Counted from the first letter of the stretch, positions 50,329 through 59,671 are shown. The stretch is DNA of 64,000 bases from Candidatus Altarchaeota archaeon (GCA_016931955.1 JAFGDV010000002.1:48471-112470); one strand, 5' to 3'. Notes: a model not told the origin generated them from the letters alone. Made by a program: numbers and translations.

Positions 50329-51603
50329 CTAACACCTCAGCCTATCAAATAACTGCCTCAAGGTGTCCTCATCAGATTCAGTGAAAGAAAAAGGTGGCTC
50401 GACGAATTTCTTCAACGGCAACGGCACATTATCCAACCTATAGATAGTGCCACTAGACTCCATTCCAGCCACGACACCTGGGAGAACAACATCACTAAAC
50501 AATGCTGTGGGACATTGAGATACGTTAACTGATACAATAGGAATCCCCTTCATAAAGCGGACAACATCCCTCGGCATATGGGCTACCAGATCCGCCGCCA
50601 CGATAAGCATAGCATCCACCTCCCCCCTCCGCAGAAGATCGACCGTCGTATATTCCCCCGGATTGTATCTAGGATACCCCCTGCTATAGTCTACCCCAAA
50701 CGGGTAACCTGACGCTGAAGTCATTGCCTGGATGAAACCTGAAACGTTCCCATGCCCCAGATTAGGGATTATGACAAATCTTGTGAACCTGTTAAGGTCT
50801 CTCACCAACTTCATCAATCGTTCGAGGTTCCTGTATTTCCCAAGAGAGCTGGCAAGACCCAATCCGATGAAGACCGCACCGAATTCACAGTTCTTCATCA
50901 AGTCAGCCAGCTCATAGATGGTTTCTCTTCCTACACCTGCAACATCCCCTCCCACATCATTCCCCTTCAGTATCGCCATAACGGCAGACATCAGCTCATA
51001 GTCTTTGTTGGGATCCACCTGAACGTGCAGGTCAGCGATTTCTGCAGTCTTCGTCTTCCTCGGATCAACGACCACAAGCTTTCTGTCCCTTCTCCCGCCT
51101 TTCCTGAAACGACCCTCTGGGAACAGGGAATATCTGCTGAGGTGTCTCAGATGCGACTGTAGGGGATTAGCGCCCCAGAAGACAACCAGATCAGCCCTGT
51201 TCCTGACCTCTCCGAGGGTCGAGGAAGGCATGCCAGCCTCTTGGATACCCATTATCATAGGCCCCTCGCACAAAGTTGGGTGACTGTCTACAACGCCGCC
51301 CAGGTATTCTGCGATCCTTATTCCCTGACGCATGGTCTCGGTTGACGTTACAGAGCCGATGAATATGAGAGGATGCTCCGCATTCTTCAGGATTTTAGCA
51401 GCCTTATCCAGCGCCTGATCCCAATCAACGTGAACACCACCTACCAGCGGCTCCTTTATCCTGTCCTCGTTGGTGAGTTCCTGGAACCTCGCTCTTCCGA
51501 GAGCGCACGCGTTTTTTACCTTGATTTCTCCACCCACAAGCCCCACTTCTATGTCGTCACATACCGCGCCACAGACGCAGCAGACCACGTTCCTGTGTTT
51601 CAT
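50329..51603 (-). CDS. fwdB: Formylmethanofuran dehydrogenase subunit B (molybdopterin catalytic subunit)
   Basis: The 424-residue subunit reduces CO2 to formate, or does the reverse, at a W/Mo-bispterin centre. The N-terminal Cys motif VVCCVCGAVCDDIEV with a later Cys binds a [4Fe-4S] cluster. The metal ligand is the Cys in HPTLCEGPMIM (codon TGC, not a selenocysteine). WGANPLQSHLRHLSRY and VVDPRKTKTAEIADL are family features. It is the last gene of fwdA-C-D-B, with an ATGA overlap after fwdD. Confidence 0.95.
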   Translation of the reverse strand: MKHRNVVCCVCGAVCDDIEVGLVGGEIKVKNACALGRARFQELTNEDRIKEPLVGGVHVDWDQALDKAAKILKNAEHPLIFIGSVTSTETMRQGIRIAEYLGGVVDSHPTLCEGPMIMGIQEAGMPSSTLGEVRNRADLVVFWGANPLQSHLRHLSRYSLFPEGRFRKGGRRDRKLVVVDPRKTKTAEIADLHVQVDPNKDYELMSAVMAILKGNDVGGDVAGVGRETIYELADLMKNCEFGAVFIGLGLASSLGKYRNLERLMKLVRDLNRFTRFVIIPNLGHGNVSGFIQAMTSASGYPFGVDYSRGYPRYNPGEYTTVDLLRRGEVDAMLIVAADLVAHMPRDVVRFMKGIPIVSVNVSQCPTALFSDVVLPGVVAGMESSGTIYRLDNVPLPLKKFVEPPFSFTESDEDTLRQLFDRLRC

Positions 51604-51965
51604 CGTCTGATCAGCTCCACTAGATCCAAGACATCCTCCTCAGTTCCCTCTACCTCAGCCCCCATGCCTTTATAGAAGGGCGAACCTGTCTCAAATGTGT
51701 TGGAGCTTATCACCGTGTTAGCCCAAGGCCCCCGAGGCATGAACACATGACCTTCCCTGATTCCTTTATCCTGTCGAGCATAGACCACGACTTCCCCACA
51801 GTCTGTGGAAACCTTTACCTTCCTTGGATCAGACAATCGCCTCAAATCAGCCGAGTTCATGAAGCAGACTGCGGCCTTTTCTTTATACTCCTCAGTCATC
51901 TTTTTGCCGCCCTTGGCCGCAATACCCTGGTCCAATGTGGATCCTGTATTCAGTACAAACTTCAT
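51600..51965 (-). CDS. fwdD: Formylmethanofuran dehydrogenase subunit D
   Basis: A 121-residue molybdopterin-dinucleotide-binding barrel: VLNTGSTLDQGIAAKGGK at the N-terminus, VKVSTDCGEVVVYAR and VFMPRGPWANTVISSNTFET. The start at 51965 is one base after the fwdC stop. It completes the pterin-binding site with subunit B. Confidence 0.94.
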   Translation of the reverse strand: MKFVLNTGSTLDQGIAAKGGKKMTEEYKEKAAVCFMNSADLRRLSDPRKVKVSTDCGEVVVYARQDKGIREGHVFMPRGPWANTVISSNTFETGSPFYKGMGAEVEGTEEDVLDLVELIRR

Positions 51966-51966
51966 T

Positions 51967-52740
51967 CTAATCCCGCACATACAATCTGCCTCTGCCGCAT
52001 TCAGCCAGATCACCTTCGTACCCTATAAAAGCCCCGCTTAAACCCTTGACCCCATCAACCCTGCCCCTCTCCTTGAAGCTTGGCAGCATTTCTTTTATCC
52101 CCCCTTCAACGATTATTATTCCATCGATCATCCCGGCTCCGACGCGCAGACCAGCGTTCCCGGAGATGATGAGGACTCCGCCTTTCATTCCAACGCCTGC
52201 GAACTCGCCGGAGTCCCCTCCAACCGTTATCCTACCAGCCCCCATGTTGCCCCCAAGGTTATGGCCTGCATTGCCTTTGATCTCTATCTCTCCCTCAGTC
52301 ATCCCACAACCCCTCCCACGATAAGCCGCCCCAAAAAAGTTGCCGGCATCGCCTTCTATGGTGATCCTGCCCCCAGACATCTCCATGCCCGCCCACGAGC
52401 CAACACTTCCAGAAACCCTTATTTCTCCGCCACTCATCCTAGAACCCAGATGCATTCCAGCATCCCCTTCGATGATAACCTCGCCTGCGCTCATCCTCTC
52501 CCCTATCCTCTTCACCTTCGAGGCATCACCTCTGATTACGATCCTCAAGTCCTCAGGTTTTTCCGACGCCTCTCCTCCAACGGTGAAGTACTCCCCCAGC
52601 TTCTTTTTTTTGTTTCCAACAAAAACATCCAATGCCCTGATCTCTTTCAGTGATTTTTCGGCGAACATGTCGGGTGAGATGTTCTCTGCTTCCATCCCAA
52701 TCCCTGGAATTGCCTTGGGTTTCAGCCTTATCTCTTTCAT
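51967..52740 (-). CDS. fwdC: Formylmethanofuran dehydrogenase subunit C
   Basis: The 257-residue subunit consists largely of GxxMxGGxIxIxGDAG-type repeats (for example RMSAGEVIIEGDAG, EMSGGRITIEGDAG, NMGAGRITVGGDSG), which fold as a beta-helix like the C-terminal domain of glutamate synthase. It starts within the fwdA stop (ATGA). Confidence 0.95.
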   Translation of the reverse strand: MKEIRLKPKAIPGIGMEAENISPDMFAEKSLKEIRALDVFVGNKKKKLGEYFTVGGEASEKPEDLRIVIRGDASKVKRIGERMSAGEVIIEGDAGMHLGSRMSGGEIRVSGSVGSWAGMEMSGGRITIEGDAGNFFGAAYRGRGCGMTEGEIEIKGNAGHNLGGNMGAGRITVGGDSGEFAGVGMKGGVLIISGNAGLRVGAGMIDGIIIVEGGIKEMLPSFKERGRVDGVKGLSGAFIGYEGDLAECGRGRLYVRD

Positions 52741-54383
52741 TTCGTATCCAGTTCAACGCCGTTTCGTATATACGCTGACTCAACTATGTAGTTTTCAGGC
52801 TCTATTGTATAGTACCTGAATCTTTCCAGGATATCCTCTTTGATGTCCTTTTCAGTCCTTGTCTTAACCCAGAAGGTTCTTCCATTGATTTCCCGAACAA
52901 CCCTCCCGTCTTTAACAACAATGTCGCCGTTCTTTATCGTATACGCTGCTGAGCTGAATGCCTCCTCGATCTTCTCTCCCTCAGTCTCCTCGGGGCTTAT
53001 GTCGTAGACCGCTAGATTGGCTTCATCGCCTATGGAGAGGGACGCTCTTAAATCAAGCCTCTTGGCCGGACCTGCTCGAGTCATCACCACAATCTCCTCC
53101 AGTGAAAGCTCCCTATCCAAGGAAGGTAGGGTTGTCCTCTCCAAAGCCCATCTATGGCATTCCCCCAGCACCTTGTCCCTATAGCGCTTGTCCATGAGCC
53201 ATGCTATTATCCTCGGATAATAGATGAACGGCGCCGCATTGGGATGGTCTGTGGTCAGGTAGACCCTCCAGGGATCCTTGACATGGAGGGCCAGTTCCAG
53301 GCCGATCGCCCACTGCACCGCGTTTACGCCAGAGCTCTTCCTGTACGTGTAAGGCGTTACACCCCCTCCTGATTCGTTTTCGACATCAGCGTTACTCCAC
53401 TTCATCCCAGTGAGCTGTGATAGATGGTATTCGAAGGGTGCGTCCGCCGTTATCGTCGTTGTTTCGCCGAAGACTACCTGCCCCATATCCACCGTAATCT
53501 CCGCTCTCCTGTTTACTTCCTTTGCGACCTTCTCCGCCTCCGAGCAGAAGTCCTTCCAAGAATCCCCACCGTATGAGCTGAATTGTGCATGCGTTATATG
53601 CATGGGTCCCATCCTCATAGATTCCAGGGTTGTTTCATAGTTCCCTGGATTCCCCAAGTTGTTCAGGTGTATGTGCAGTGGATGAGGCAGCCTTAAAGTG
53701 GCACAACCTTGGATTAAGCCGGATATTATCTCCTTGGGCGTGACATTGTAGCAAGGAACCTCATCATCCAATGAATTGATGTACTTATTCCATCCCCATG
53801 CGAAAACCCCCCCAGGGTTTACCGCCTTCACTCCATATGTTTTGGTTGCATTGAGCATGTATGAGATCCAGGAATTCAAGGACTCCTGGTCTTCCTCTGC
53901 CACGTATTCTATAACCTGGTGATTGTTCCCTAGTAGGAGGAGACCTGATTTATCCAACATCGGCGTTTCGTTGAATTCCTCATGGGTGTGCCTTGACTTC
54001 ATGGGCGGCACCGCCGGTTCATTCGCCAGTGTGTATCCCATCCTAGCGTATAGGTAACCCGTCAGATGCGTTGTAGGCAGGGAGAAGCCGCTTCCCGACC
54101 TCAGGAGGCCTGTTTTGGAGACCTCGTGTCCCATGCTGTCCTCTGGTCTTAGTAGGCGACCCATGTTCACCTTCCCCCCTGCGAAGTGGGAGTGTATGTC
54201 TACTCCAGAAGGCATCACCACCTTACCTTTTAGGTCGATCACCTTGGCTTTTCTTTCATCCATTTTCTCAACCAGCCTGCCTTCGTGGATGAACAGGTCC
54301 TTTCTTTCCCCATTCACATTGTTGAGTGGATCATAGACGATCCCATTCCTGAGGACTACATTCTTCATCATAATATATTGCAT
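52737..54383 (-). CDS. fwdA: Formylmethanofuran dehydrogenase subunit A (amidohydrolase)
   Basis: The 548-residue binuclear metallohydrolase transfers the formyl group to methanofuran. Metal ligands are in VDIHSHFAGGK, HIHLNNLGN, THAQFSSYGG and TTDHPN. It is the first gene of the operon. Two further ATG codons (54371 and 54368, giving MKNVVLRNG) are equally possible starts; none has a clear ribosome-binding site, in line with a leaderless or very short leader. The promoter lies inside a NikR-like operator shared with nikR. Confidence 0.95.
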   Translation of the reverse strand: MQYIMMKNVVLRNGIVYDPLNNVNGERKDLFIHEGRLVEKMDERKAKVIDLKGKVVMPSGVDIHSHFAGGKVNMGRLLRPEDSMGHEVSKTGLLRSGSGFSLPTTHLTGYLYARMGYTLANEPAVPPMKSRHTHEEFNETPMLDKSGLLLLGNNHQVIEYVAEEDQESLNSWISYMLNATKTYGVKAVNPGGVFAWGWNKYINSLDDEVPCYNVTPKEIISGLIQGCATLRLPHPLHIHLNNLGNPGNYETTLESMRMGPMHITHAQFSSYGGDSWKDFCSEAEKVAKEVNRRAEITVDMGQVVFGETTTITADAPFEYHLSQLTGMKWSNADVENESGGGVTPYTYRKSSGVNAVQWAIGLELALHVKDPWRVYLTTDHPNAAPFIYYPRIIAWLMDKRYRDKVLGECHRWALERTTLPSLDRELSLEEIVVMTRAGPAKRLDLRASLSIGDEANLAVYDISPEETEGEKIEEAFSSAAYTIKNGDIVVKDGRVVREINGRTFWVKTRTEKDIKEDILERFRYYTIEPENYIVESAYIRNGVELDTK

Positions 54384-54405
54384 CTAGTATATGATATCTA
54401 CCTTA

Positions 54406-54434
54406 GTAACAAAACAAATAAAAATCTTTGTTAC
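54406..54434. promoter_or_regulatory. NikR-type operator shared by fwdA and nikR
   Basis: GTAACAAA-N13-TTTGTTAC is a perfect 8-bp inverted repeat spanning 29 bp, very close in size to the known NikR site geometry of GTATGA-N16-TCATAC. The A/T-rich spacer contains TATA-like sequences on both strands, and the nikR ATG (54447) is about 25 nt from it, so nikR would be leaderless. Bound NikR would block both promoters. Confidence 0.7.
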
Positions 54435-54446
54435 CATTAGTATAAC

Positions 54447-54872
54447 ATGGATAAAGAGAATGTTACCCGGATCGGCGTTTCATTACCGCCTAAACTGCTG
54501 GAGAAATTCGACGCCATGATTGAGGAAATGGGTTACGCCAACCGCTCTGAGGCTATTAGAGACTCCGTCAGGGAATACATCCGAAAAAACGAGGTCTTGG
54601 ACGAGAAGGGTGAAATGGCGGGCGTGGTATCCATTATATACGACCACGACGTCAGGGGTGTGAATGACCTCCTCATCGAACTACAGCACAAATACCATAA
54701 CGTCATAGAATTAACAACTCACCTGCACCTGGATGAACACCGCTGCATGGAGTTGATAATAGTGAAAGGGGACACCGGAAAGATAAAGGAGGTCAGGGAT
54801 AGGCTGACTTCAATCCGCGGAGTGACGCACTCCGATCTCCTGCTGGCTGCTGCGGTTAAAAACCAGCACTAG
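54447..54872 (+). CDS. nikR: NikR, nickel-responsive ribbon-helix-helix regulator
   Basis: 141 residues: N-terminal RHH domain (TRIGVSLPPKLLEKFD, YANRSEAIRDSVREYI) and C-terminal ACT-like nickel-binding domain with IIYDHDVR, QHKYHN and HLHLDEHRCMEL, which hold the His/Cys nickel ligands. It is divergent from fwdA. In a cell with nickel hydrogenase and Hyp proteins it would tune nickel uptake and, judged by the shared operator, fwd expression. Confidence 0.95.
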   Translation: MDKENVTRIGVSLPPKLLEKFDAMIEEMGYANRSEAIRDSVREYIRKNEVLDEKGEMAGVVSIIYDHDVRGVNDLLIELQHKYHNVIELTTHLHLDEHRCMELIIVKGDTGKIKEVRDRLTSIRGVTHSDLLLAAAVKNQH

Positions 54873-54908
54873 GACTTATTTATCTTTATCCAATACAATG
54901 TCTTATAC

Positions 54909-55187
54909 ATGGAGCTGTACGCAATAGTCTTTATTGCTTTAGCGATAATTGTCTACGTGATGGTTCCCGGCCTCATGATAAGCCTCGCATTATTCCCGAA
55001 GAGGAAGGACCTTGACCCGGTTGAGCGCGCCGGCGTGAGCACCATCCTTGGTTTGATCCCAACACTCCTCCTCTACTTTCTGGACAAGAATTTTTCTATG
55101 CCGATAGACTCTTACACGACCACTGCGACGTTTCTCCTAGTATCCTTTATAGGGTTCGCTGGATGGCAGTATCATAAGAGGGGATAA
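54909..55187 (+). CDS. Small membrane protein of unknown function
   Basis: 92 residues with hydrophobic stretches at about 4-29, 45-61 and 72-86. The first two are separated by a charged segment FPKRKDLDPVERAGVS. The PVERAG phrase followed by a Gly-rich hydrophobic helix recalls the N-terminal part of some archaeal multi-helix membrane proteins, but I cannot name the family. It lies 15 bp ahead of the HD-domain gene and may be co-transcribed. Confidence 0.65.
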   Translation: MELYAIVFIALAIIVYVMVPGLMISLALFPKRKDLDPVERAGVSTILGLIPTLLLYFLDKNFSMPIDSYTTTATFLLVSFIGFAGWQYHKRG

Positions 55188-55202
55188 CCTTATCCGACTG
55201 CG

Positions 55203-56399
55203 ATGAAACCCGTGAAGATGATACGGGACCCAATTCATGGCAGCATAGCCTTGAATGAATTGGAGCTGGAACTAATAGACTCACCTCAGTTCCAGAGACT
55301 GAGGAATATCAAACAGAACGGTTTATGTTTTCTGGTCTATCCTGCGATGAATTCCACCCGCTTCGAGCACTCTTTGGGGGTGATGCACCTCGCAGGCATC
55401 CTTGCAGACCATCTCGAATTAGATGACCAAGACAGAAAACTCCTCCGGGTTGCCGGCCTGTTACACGACATAGGTCACTGCGCCTTCTCCCACACATCCG
55501 ATGACATTCTGGTGAAGATGGGTCACTCCCATGAGGAAAACGCGGTAATGCTTATATCGACGACCGAGCTGAGGGATGTAATAGAAAAACACGGCCTGGA
55601 CGGGAGGAAGGTCTCTAAGCTGATTAATGGAGAGGGTAACTTCGGCAAGATAATATCCTCTGAGATAGACGTGGACAAGATGGATTATCTCATCAGGGAT
55701 TCGTACTATGCCGGCGTCGCCTATGGTATAATCGACCTTGAGCGTATAATTCATGGGATGAGGTTGTACAACAACGAGCTGGTCATCCGCGGAAGCAGTC
55801 AGGAGGCGGTTGAGTCTCTTCTGATAAGCAGGAACATGATGTATCAGACAGTCTACCGCCACCACACTAAGAGGATCGTTGAGGCGATGTTCAAGCGCTC
55901 ATTAAGGAGGTTCCTGGACGACGAGAACATAAGCTATGAGGAATTCATCCAGATGGACGACATAGACCTCGTCTACAGGCTGCGGAACAGCAGGGGCTAC
56001 CCTAGGCAGATGATGGATAGGATAGACAATAGGAGGTTATTCAAGATATTCTACAGCGAGAAGGTCAAGAAGATCGAGGAAAACTTCAGACGCGACATAC
56101 TGGAAAAAGATGAAAAGATTGAGGAAAGGATCTCGGCAGACTTCGGGATCGAATCAGGCCATGTCTTAGTAGACATGCCCGAAACCAAGATGTCGGAATT
56201 CAGGATAAGGATAGAATCAGACGACGGCTTAAGGCACATAGACGAGGTCTCCAGTCTGGCGAAGGCACTGGAGAGGGCTGAAGAGGAGAGGATGAATTTC
56301 TGCATCTACACTCCTCCTGAAGAGATGAAGAAGATGAAGGGCTTCAACGTTGAAGACTACATAGAGTTCACCCAGAAGAGGCTCAGCAGCTTTCTGTAG
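55203..56399 (+). CDS. HD-domain phosphohydrolase (dGTPase/SAMHD1-like)
   Basis: The 398-residue protein has all HD-superfamily metal ligands: the His in TRFEHSLGVMHLAG, LLHDIGHCAFSHTSD and EIDVDKMDYLIRDSYYAG. It begins with RDPIHGSIALNELELELIDS and QFQRLRNIKQNG, typical of dNTP triphosphohydrolase-like archaeal proteins. The C-terminal 100 residues are charged and helical. The nucleotide substrate is not defined. Confidence 0.9.
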   Translation: MKPVKMIRDPIHGSIALNELELELIDSPQFQRLRNIKQNGLCFLVYPAMNSTRFEHSLGVMHLAGILADHLELDDQDRKLLRVAGLLHDIGHCAFSHTSDDILVKMGHSHEENAVMLISTTELRDVIEKHGLDGRKVSKLINGEGNFGKIISSEIDVDKMDYLIRDSYYAGVAYGIIDLERIIHGMRLYNNELVIRGSSQEAVESLLISRNMMYQTVYRHHTKRIVEAMFKRSLRRFLDDENISYEEFIQMDDIDLVYRLRNSRGYPRQMMDRIDNRRLFKIFYSEKVKKIEENFRRDILEKDEKIEERISADFGIESGHVLVDMPETKMSEFRIRIESDDGLRHIDEVSSLAKALERAEEERMNFCIYTPPEEMKKMKGFNVEDYIEFTQKRLSSFL

Positions 56400-56400
56400 A

Positions 56401-57354
56401 CTATTCGGCTGGCATCTTTATACCTTCATTTCTCACAGGCTCCAGGAGTTCCGTCAAGGCCTCCGATACGGAGTTCTTCAAGTCCATTGGATGCAGTTTC
56501 TTTTCCAGGTATTGTTTCTCCAGCTCAGCATATGATTCGAAGGCTATGTCTCCGCCGAATTTATCCGGTCTCTTTACTTCTAAGCTATCCATCCTTGGAA
56601 ACAGCAGGTATTTGCATATTTGTAGCACTGGATTTCCTTCCGCCTCCAGTGGACAGTAGGCTTTTGCTATCTTCTCCCTTATCTGCCCTGGTTCCTCATC
56701 TACTGCTATTATGGTCTCCGGCTTCGAACTGGACATCTTACCCCCGGGGCCTTGAAGTGAAACCAGGAGGGGTGTATGAATGCAGACTGGCTTCCTGTAG
56801 CCTATCTCCGGCAAGATTTCCCTCGCCAGCATATGGATTTTTCTCTGCTCCATTCCCCCATGTGCTATGTCCACACTCAGATGTTTTATGTCCGCTATCT
56901 GCATCAGGGGATAGATCATCTGCGAAACCCTTGCGTGTTCTATGTCGCGGGCGATCTCCTGCATGCTCCGCGAAGCCCTGCTTACTGTAGTTAATAAACC
57001 CAGTGATAGAATGTCGTGTACGTATTCTTTTTCAAATTCGAAGTCTGTCCCCCTGACGTACTCTGCCTTCTTCAGGCCGAGGGCAACGAAAGAATTCTTC
57101 CAGTATTCCACCATATCATCGATCCACTTCTCTGAGCCTTTCCTGTTCAGGTAGGTGTGTACGTCAGCTAACAGGGCCTTAACCCTTAAGCCAGCATCCT
57201 GGAAGTCCACCTGCTTTGATATCGCCACCAGCGTCCCTATGTGTACTGGACCGGAGACCTCGTAGCCGCAGTATGTGACTGCCTTTTTACCAAGTGTCTG
57301 CTTCAGCTCCTCCTGGGTTATTATCTCCTCAGTGTTCCGGGTTATTAGATCCAT
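56401..57354 (-). CDS. tyrS: Tyrosyl-tRNA synthetase, archaeal type
   Basis: The 317-residue class I synthetase has TYCGYEVSGPVHIGT (HIGH equivalent), the tyrosine-pocket region SQMIYPLMQIADIKHL, and the KMSSS loop GGKMSSSKPET. The short archaeal/eukaryotic form without an S4 domain fits. The stop abuts the HD gene stop. UPF0147 precedes it by 10 bp. Confidence 0.93.
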   Translation of the reverse strand: MDLITRNTEEIITQEELKQTLGKKAVTYCGYEVSGPVHIGTLVAISKQVDFQDAGLRVKALLADVHTYLNRKGSEKWIDDMVEYWKNSFVALGLKKAEYVRGTDFEFEKEYVHDILSLGLLTTVSRASRSMQEIARDIEHARVSQMIYPLMQIADIKHLSVDIAHGGMEQRKIHMLAREILPEIGYRKPVCIHTPLLVSLQGPGGKMSSSKPETIIAVDEEPGQIREKIAKAYCPLEAEGNPVLQICKYLLFPRMDSLEVKRPDKFGGDIAFESYAELEKQYLEKKLHPMDLKNSVSEALTELLEPVRNEGIKMPAE

Positions 57355-57364
57355 CGCAGACGTT

Positions 57365-57613
57365 TTAGTCCCCTTTTATCGCCTCCAGGTCACTTATTAT
57401 GTCCCAGAGCGCTGTTTTCGCATGCATTGGTATGTTTATGTCGTTCACTATCTCGTCCAGCTCGTAGACTGCCAACGTTACCCTGACCGCCTCATCCTGT
57501 TTTTCATTCTGCAGGTCGTTCAGCAGCTTCTTCAGCGTGTTTCTAACCCTGTTGGGTATCGAATAGTCCTCGGATTTTTCCTCTATCTTCTCTACTATCT
57601 CGCTGAGTTCCAT
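57365..57613 (-). CDS. UPF0147 family small helical protein
   Basis: 82 residues, all-helical (MELSEIVEKIEEKSEDYSIP, then RVRNTLKKLLNDLQNE and a later MHAKTALWDIISDLEAI), matching the archaeal UPF0147 family of unknown function. The start at 57613 has GTGAGGGGG 6-7 nt ahead; an upstream start would take in this ribosome-binding site. Confidence 0.85.
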   Translation of the reverse strand: MELSEIVEKIEEKSEDYSIPNRVRNTLKKLLNDLQNEKQDEAVRVTLAVYELDEIVNDINIPMHAKTALWDIISDLEAIKGD

Positions 57614-57709
57614 TTTAATCCCCCTCACCAGATGATTGGCATAGAATAAGCTAAGGGCTTTAATTTGTATGGATTTTACTTATTAGGAATTTAATATTAA
57701 ATAGGACAA

Positions 57710-58318
57710 ATGGCTGAGAAGGTTGTTGCGAAGGGCGCTGAAGCCGTCCTCTATAGAAGAGACGGCCGGCTTGTGAAACACAGGATTGTGAAGGCGTACA
57801 GGATCCCTGAACTTGACGATAGACTTAGGAAACAGCGGACTCAGAGGGAGGCGAAGCTCTTGGAGAATGCGCAGAAGGCCGGCATCGCTGTTCCAAGGGT
57901 TCATGAGGTCGATCTTAGGGATAGGAGGATTGTGATGGACTTCATCGAAGGCCGGCTCCTGAAGGATGTCTTTTTTTCGGCTGATGATGCTACTGTGGCT
58001 AAGCTTTCAGGTGAGGTCGGCAGTATATTGTCTAGGCTCCATGAGGCTAACATTGTCCACAATGACCTGACCACCTCTAACATGATTCTTAGCATTGATA
58101 GAATATCCTTCATAGACTTTGGTTTGAGTATCACCTCAACCAGGATCGAAGACAAGGCTATGGATCTAGTCGTCTTTAAAAAGGCGTTGAAGGCGACTCA
58201 CACAGACAGATTCGACCTGATCTGGGATTCACTGGTTGAAGCCTATAAGGGCTATGAGAGAAGCAACGAGGTCTTGAACCGGATAGCCAAGATAGAGAAG
58301 AGGGCGAGATACACTTAA
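57710..58318 (+). CDS. bud32: Bud32, kinase/ATPase subunit of the KEOPS complex
   Basis: The 202-residue small protein kinase works with Kae1 in N6-threonylcarbamoyladenosine synthesis on tRNA. It has GAEAVLYRRDGRLVKHRI (ATP-binding Lys), the RRIVMDFIEGRLLKDV hinge, IVHNDLTTSNM (catalytic loop) and the ISFIDFGLS metal-binding Asp. Kae1 is not fused to it, in contrast to many euryarchaea. Tight start after a short AT-rich leader. Confidence 0.94.
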   Translation: MAEKVVAKGAEAVLYRRDGRLVKHRIVKAYRIPELDDRLRKQRTQREAKLLENAQKAGIAVPRVHEVDLRDRRIVMDFIEGRLLKDVFFSADDATVAKLSGEVGSILSRLHEANIVHNDLTTSNMILSIDRISFIDFGLSITSTRIEDKAMDLVVFKKALKATHTDRFDLIWDSLVEAYKGYERSNEVLNRIAKIEKRARYT

Positions 58319-58331
58319 CAGTGCCTTCGGA

Positions 58332-58913
58332 TTAGGCGAAGCTTAGGCTATCGATTGCTAAGACGATGAGGCTGACGATGACCCCTGCAAGGAGCATCTT
58401 GAAGCCGTTTTTTAATATGCCGTCTCTGCTTATGTTTCCAACGAATGCCCCTATCAGGAAGAGGATGGTCGCTGCAAGGACAGTTGAGGATAGGAACGCG
58501 TTTTCTAAGGAGACCACCCCTATCTGGGCTAGTATGAACGGCGATATCAGGATCATTGAGACTACGAGGGGGGACAAGCTGTTGACCAACGCTATCAATA
58601 TGCTTATCATTTGGGCGTCTCTGCCCACTTGGGTGTTGCTGAGGTCCACCAGCATGTGTTCTTCAAGGCGCCTTATGTCTTCGCGTCTTTCAGCCCTTTC
58701 TGAGGTGTAAGCGCCCCATATCCCTGAGATGGCCATCGCCACGGAGACGCCGAGGCAGGGTAAGATCACCATCTTAGGGTCTGTCACGCCCACAGTATAC
58801 ATCCCTATTAAGATGCCGAATATGGTCAACGCCCCGTCGAAGGAGTTCATGATGAAGTATCTTCTCGCTATCTCCTCATCCTTCAGTATTTTGAGGTATT
58901 TTATTGCTCCCAT
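58332..58913 (-). CDS. VIT1/CCC1-like integral membrane protein
   Basis: 193 residues with five hydrophobic segments and family phrases RRYFIMNSFDGALTIFGILI near the N-terminus and SGIWGAYTSERAERRED after the second helix, as in the vacuolar iron transporter/DUF125 family. Members move Fe2+ or Mn2+ or have unknown roles. The charged cytoplasmic loop is shorter than in VIT1. Confidence 0.82.
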   Translation of the reverse strand: MGAIKYLKILKDEEIARRYFIMNSFDGALTIFGILIGMYTVGVTDPKMVILPCLGVSVAMAISGIWGAYTSERAERREDIRRLEEHMLVDLSNTQVGRDAQMISILIALVNSLSPLVVSMILISPFILAQIGVVSLENAFLSSTVLAATILFLIGAFVGNISRDGILKNGFKMLLAGVIVSLIVLAIDSLSFA

Positions 58914-59017
58914 CTTTGTGTGGTCTCAGTTGAGGTATTTCCTTCACCCATATAATAAGATACGTAAACAGCTTAATATGTCGGTGTTTTTTTGTTGTAT
59001 GCGTGTAATCTATTATC

Positions 59018-59671
59018 ATGTTCGGGCTTATAGTCTTCGACCTTGACGGTGTTCTGTGGATCTCGAATGAAGCGCACGTTGAGGTCTGTCTGCGGGCTTT
59101 GGAGAGGGCTGGCGTCCACAGGGATGTGGATGCGAAGGCCATCACCAGGTTCTTTGGTCTCCCTTATAGGGAGGTTCTTAGAGAGGTCATGGGTGTCGAC
59201 TATTCCCCTGAGAAACTGGATATCGCTTACCGAGAACAGCAGAGGCTTCTCTACTCTGACAGCTTCTTTGAGCGTGTGAGCAGGATTGAGGGATTAGAGG
59301 ATCTGCTCTCTAAGTTTAGGGACGCTGGTATCAGGCTTGCCGTCGCCTCAGGTAATGAGAGGGCGTTCTTGGACAAAGCCCTTAGATTTCTCCGCTTGAG
59401 TGGGTTTTTTGACTTGGTTTTGTCGGCTGATGATGTTTCCAGGTCTAAGCCTGACCCGGAGATGCTCTGTAAGGCCATGGATTTTTTCAGTGTGAAGCCT
59501 TTAGATACTCTCTTCGTCGGCGACGCATTTAATGATGTCTTGGCTGCTAAGAACGCCGGCGTTTGTTCTGCTGTTGTTTTGACTGGCGCCCTTGGCTTGG
59601 ATGAGGCCATGAGCTTGGATGTTGACTTTATTTTGGACAGCGTCCTTGACTTAGGATCTGTTCTCCCTTAA
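59018..59671 (+). CDS. HAD-superfamily phosphatase (phosphoglycolate phosphatase-like)
   Basis: 217 residues: motif I LIVFDLDGVLW with the nucleophile Asp, a helical cap (about 15-85), motif II VASGNE, motif III Lys in RSKPDPEML and motif IV FVGDAFNDVLAAKNAG. The substrate is probably a small phosphorylated metabolite. It is divergent from the VIT-like gene. Confidence 0.9.
   Translation: MFGLIVFDLDGVLWISNEAHVEVCLRALERAGVHRDVDAKAITRFFGLPYREVLREVMGVDYSPEKLDIAYREQQRLLYSDSFFERVSRIEGLEDLLSKFRDAGIRLAVASGNERAFLDKALRFLRLSGFFDLVLSADDVSRSKPDPEMLCKAMDFFSVKPLDTLFVGDAFNDVLAAKNAGVCSAVVLTGALGLDEAMSLDVDFILDSVLDLGSVLP

Noticed and set aside
50329-51603. Selenocysteine at the metal site of FwdB
   Set aside because: The codon in HPTLCEGP is TGC; no in-frame TGA is needed to complete the protein.
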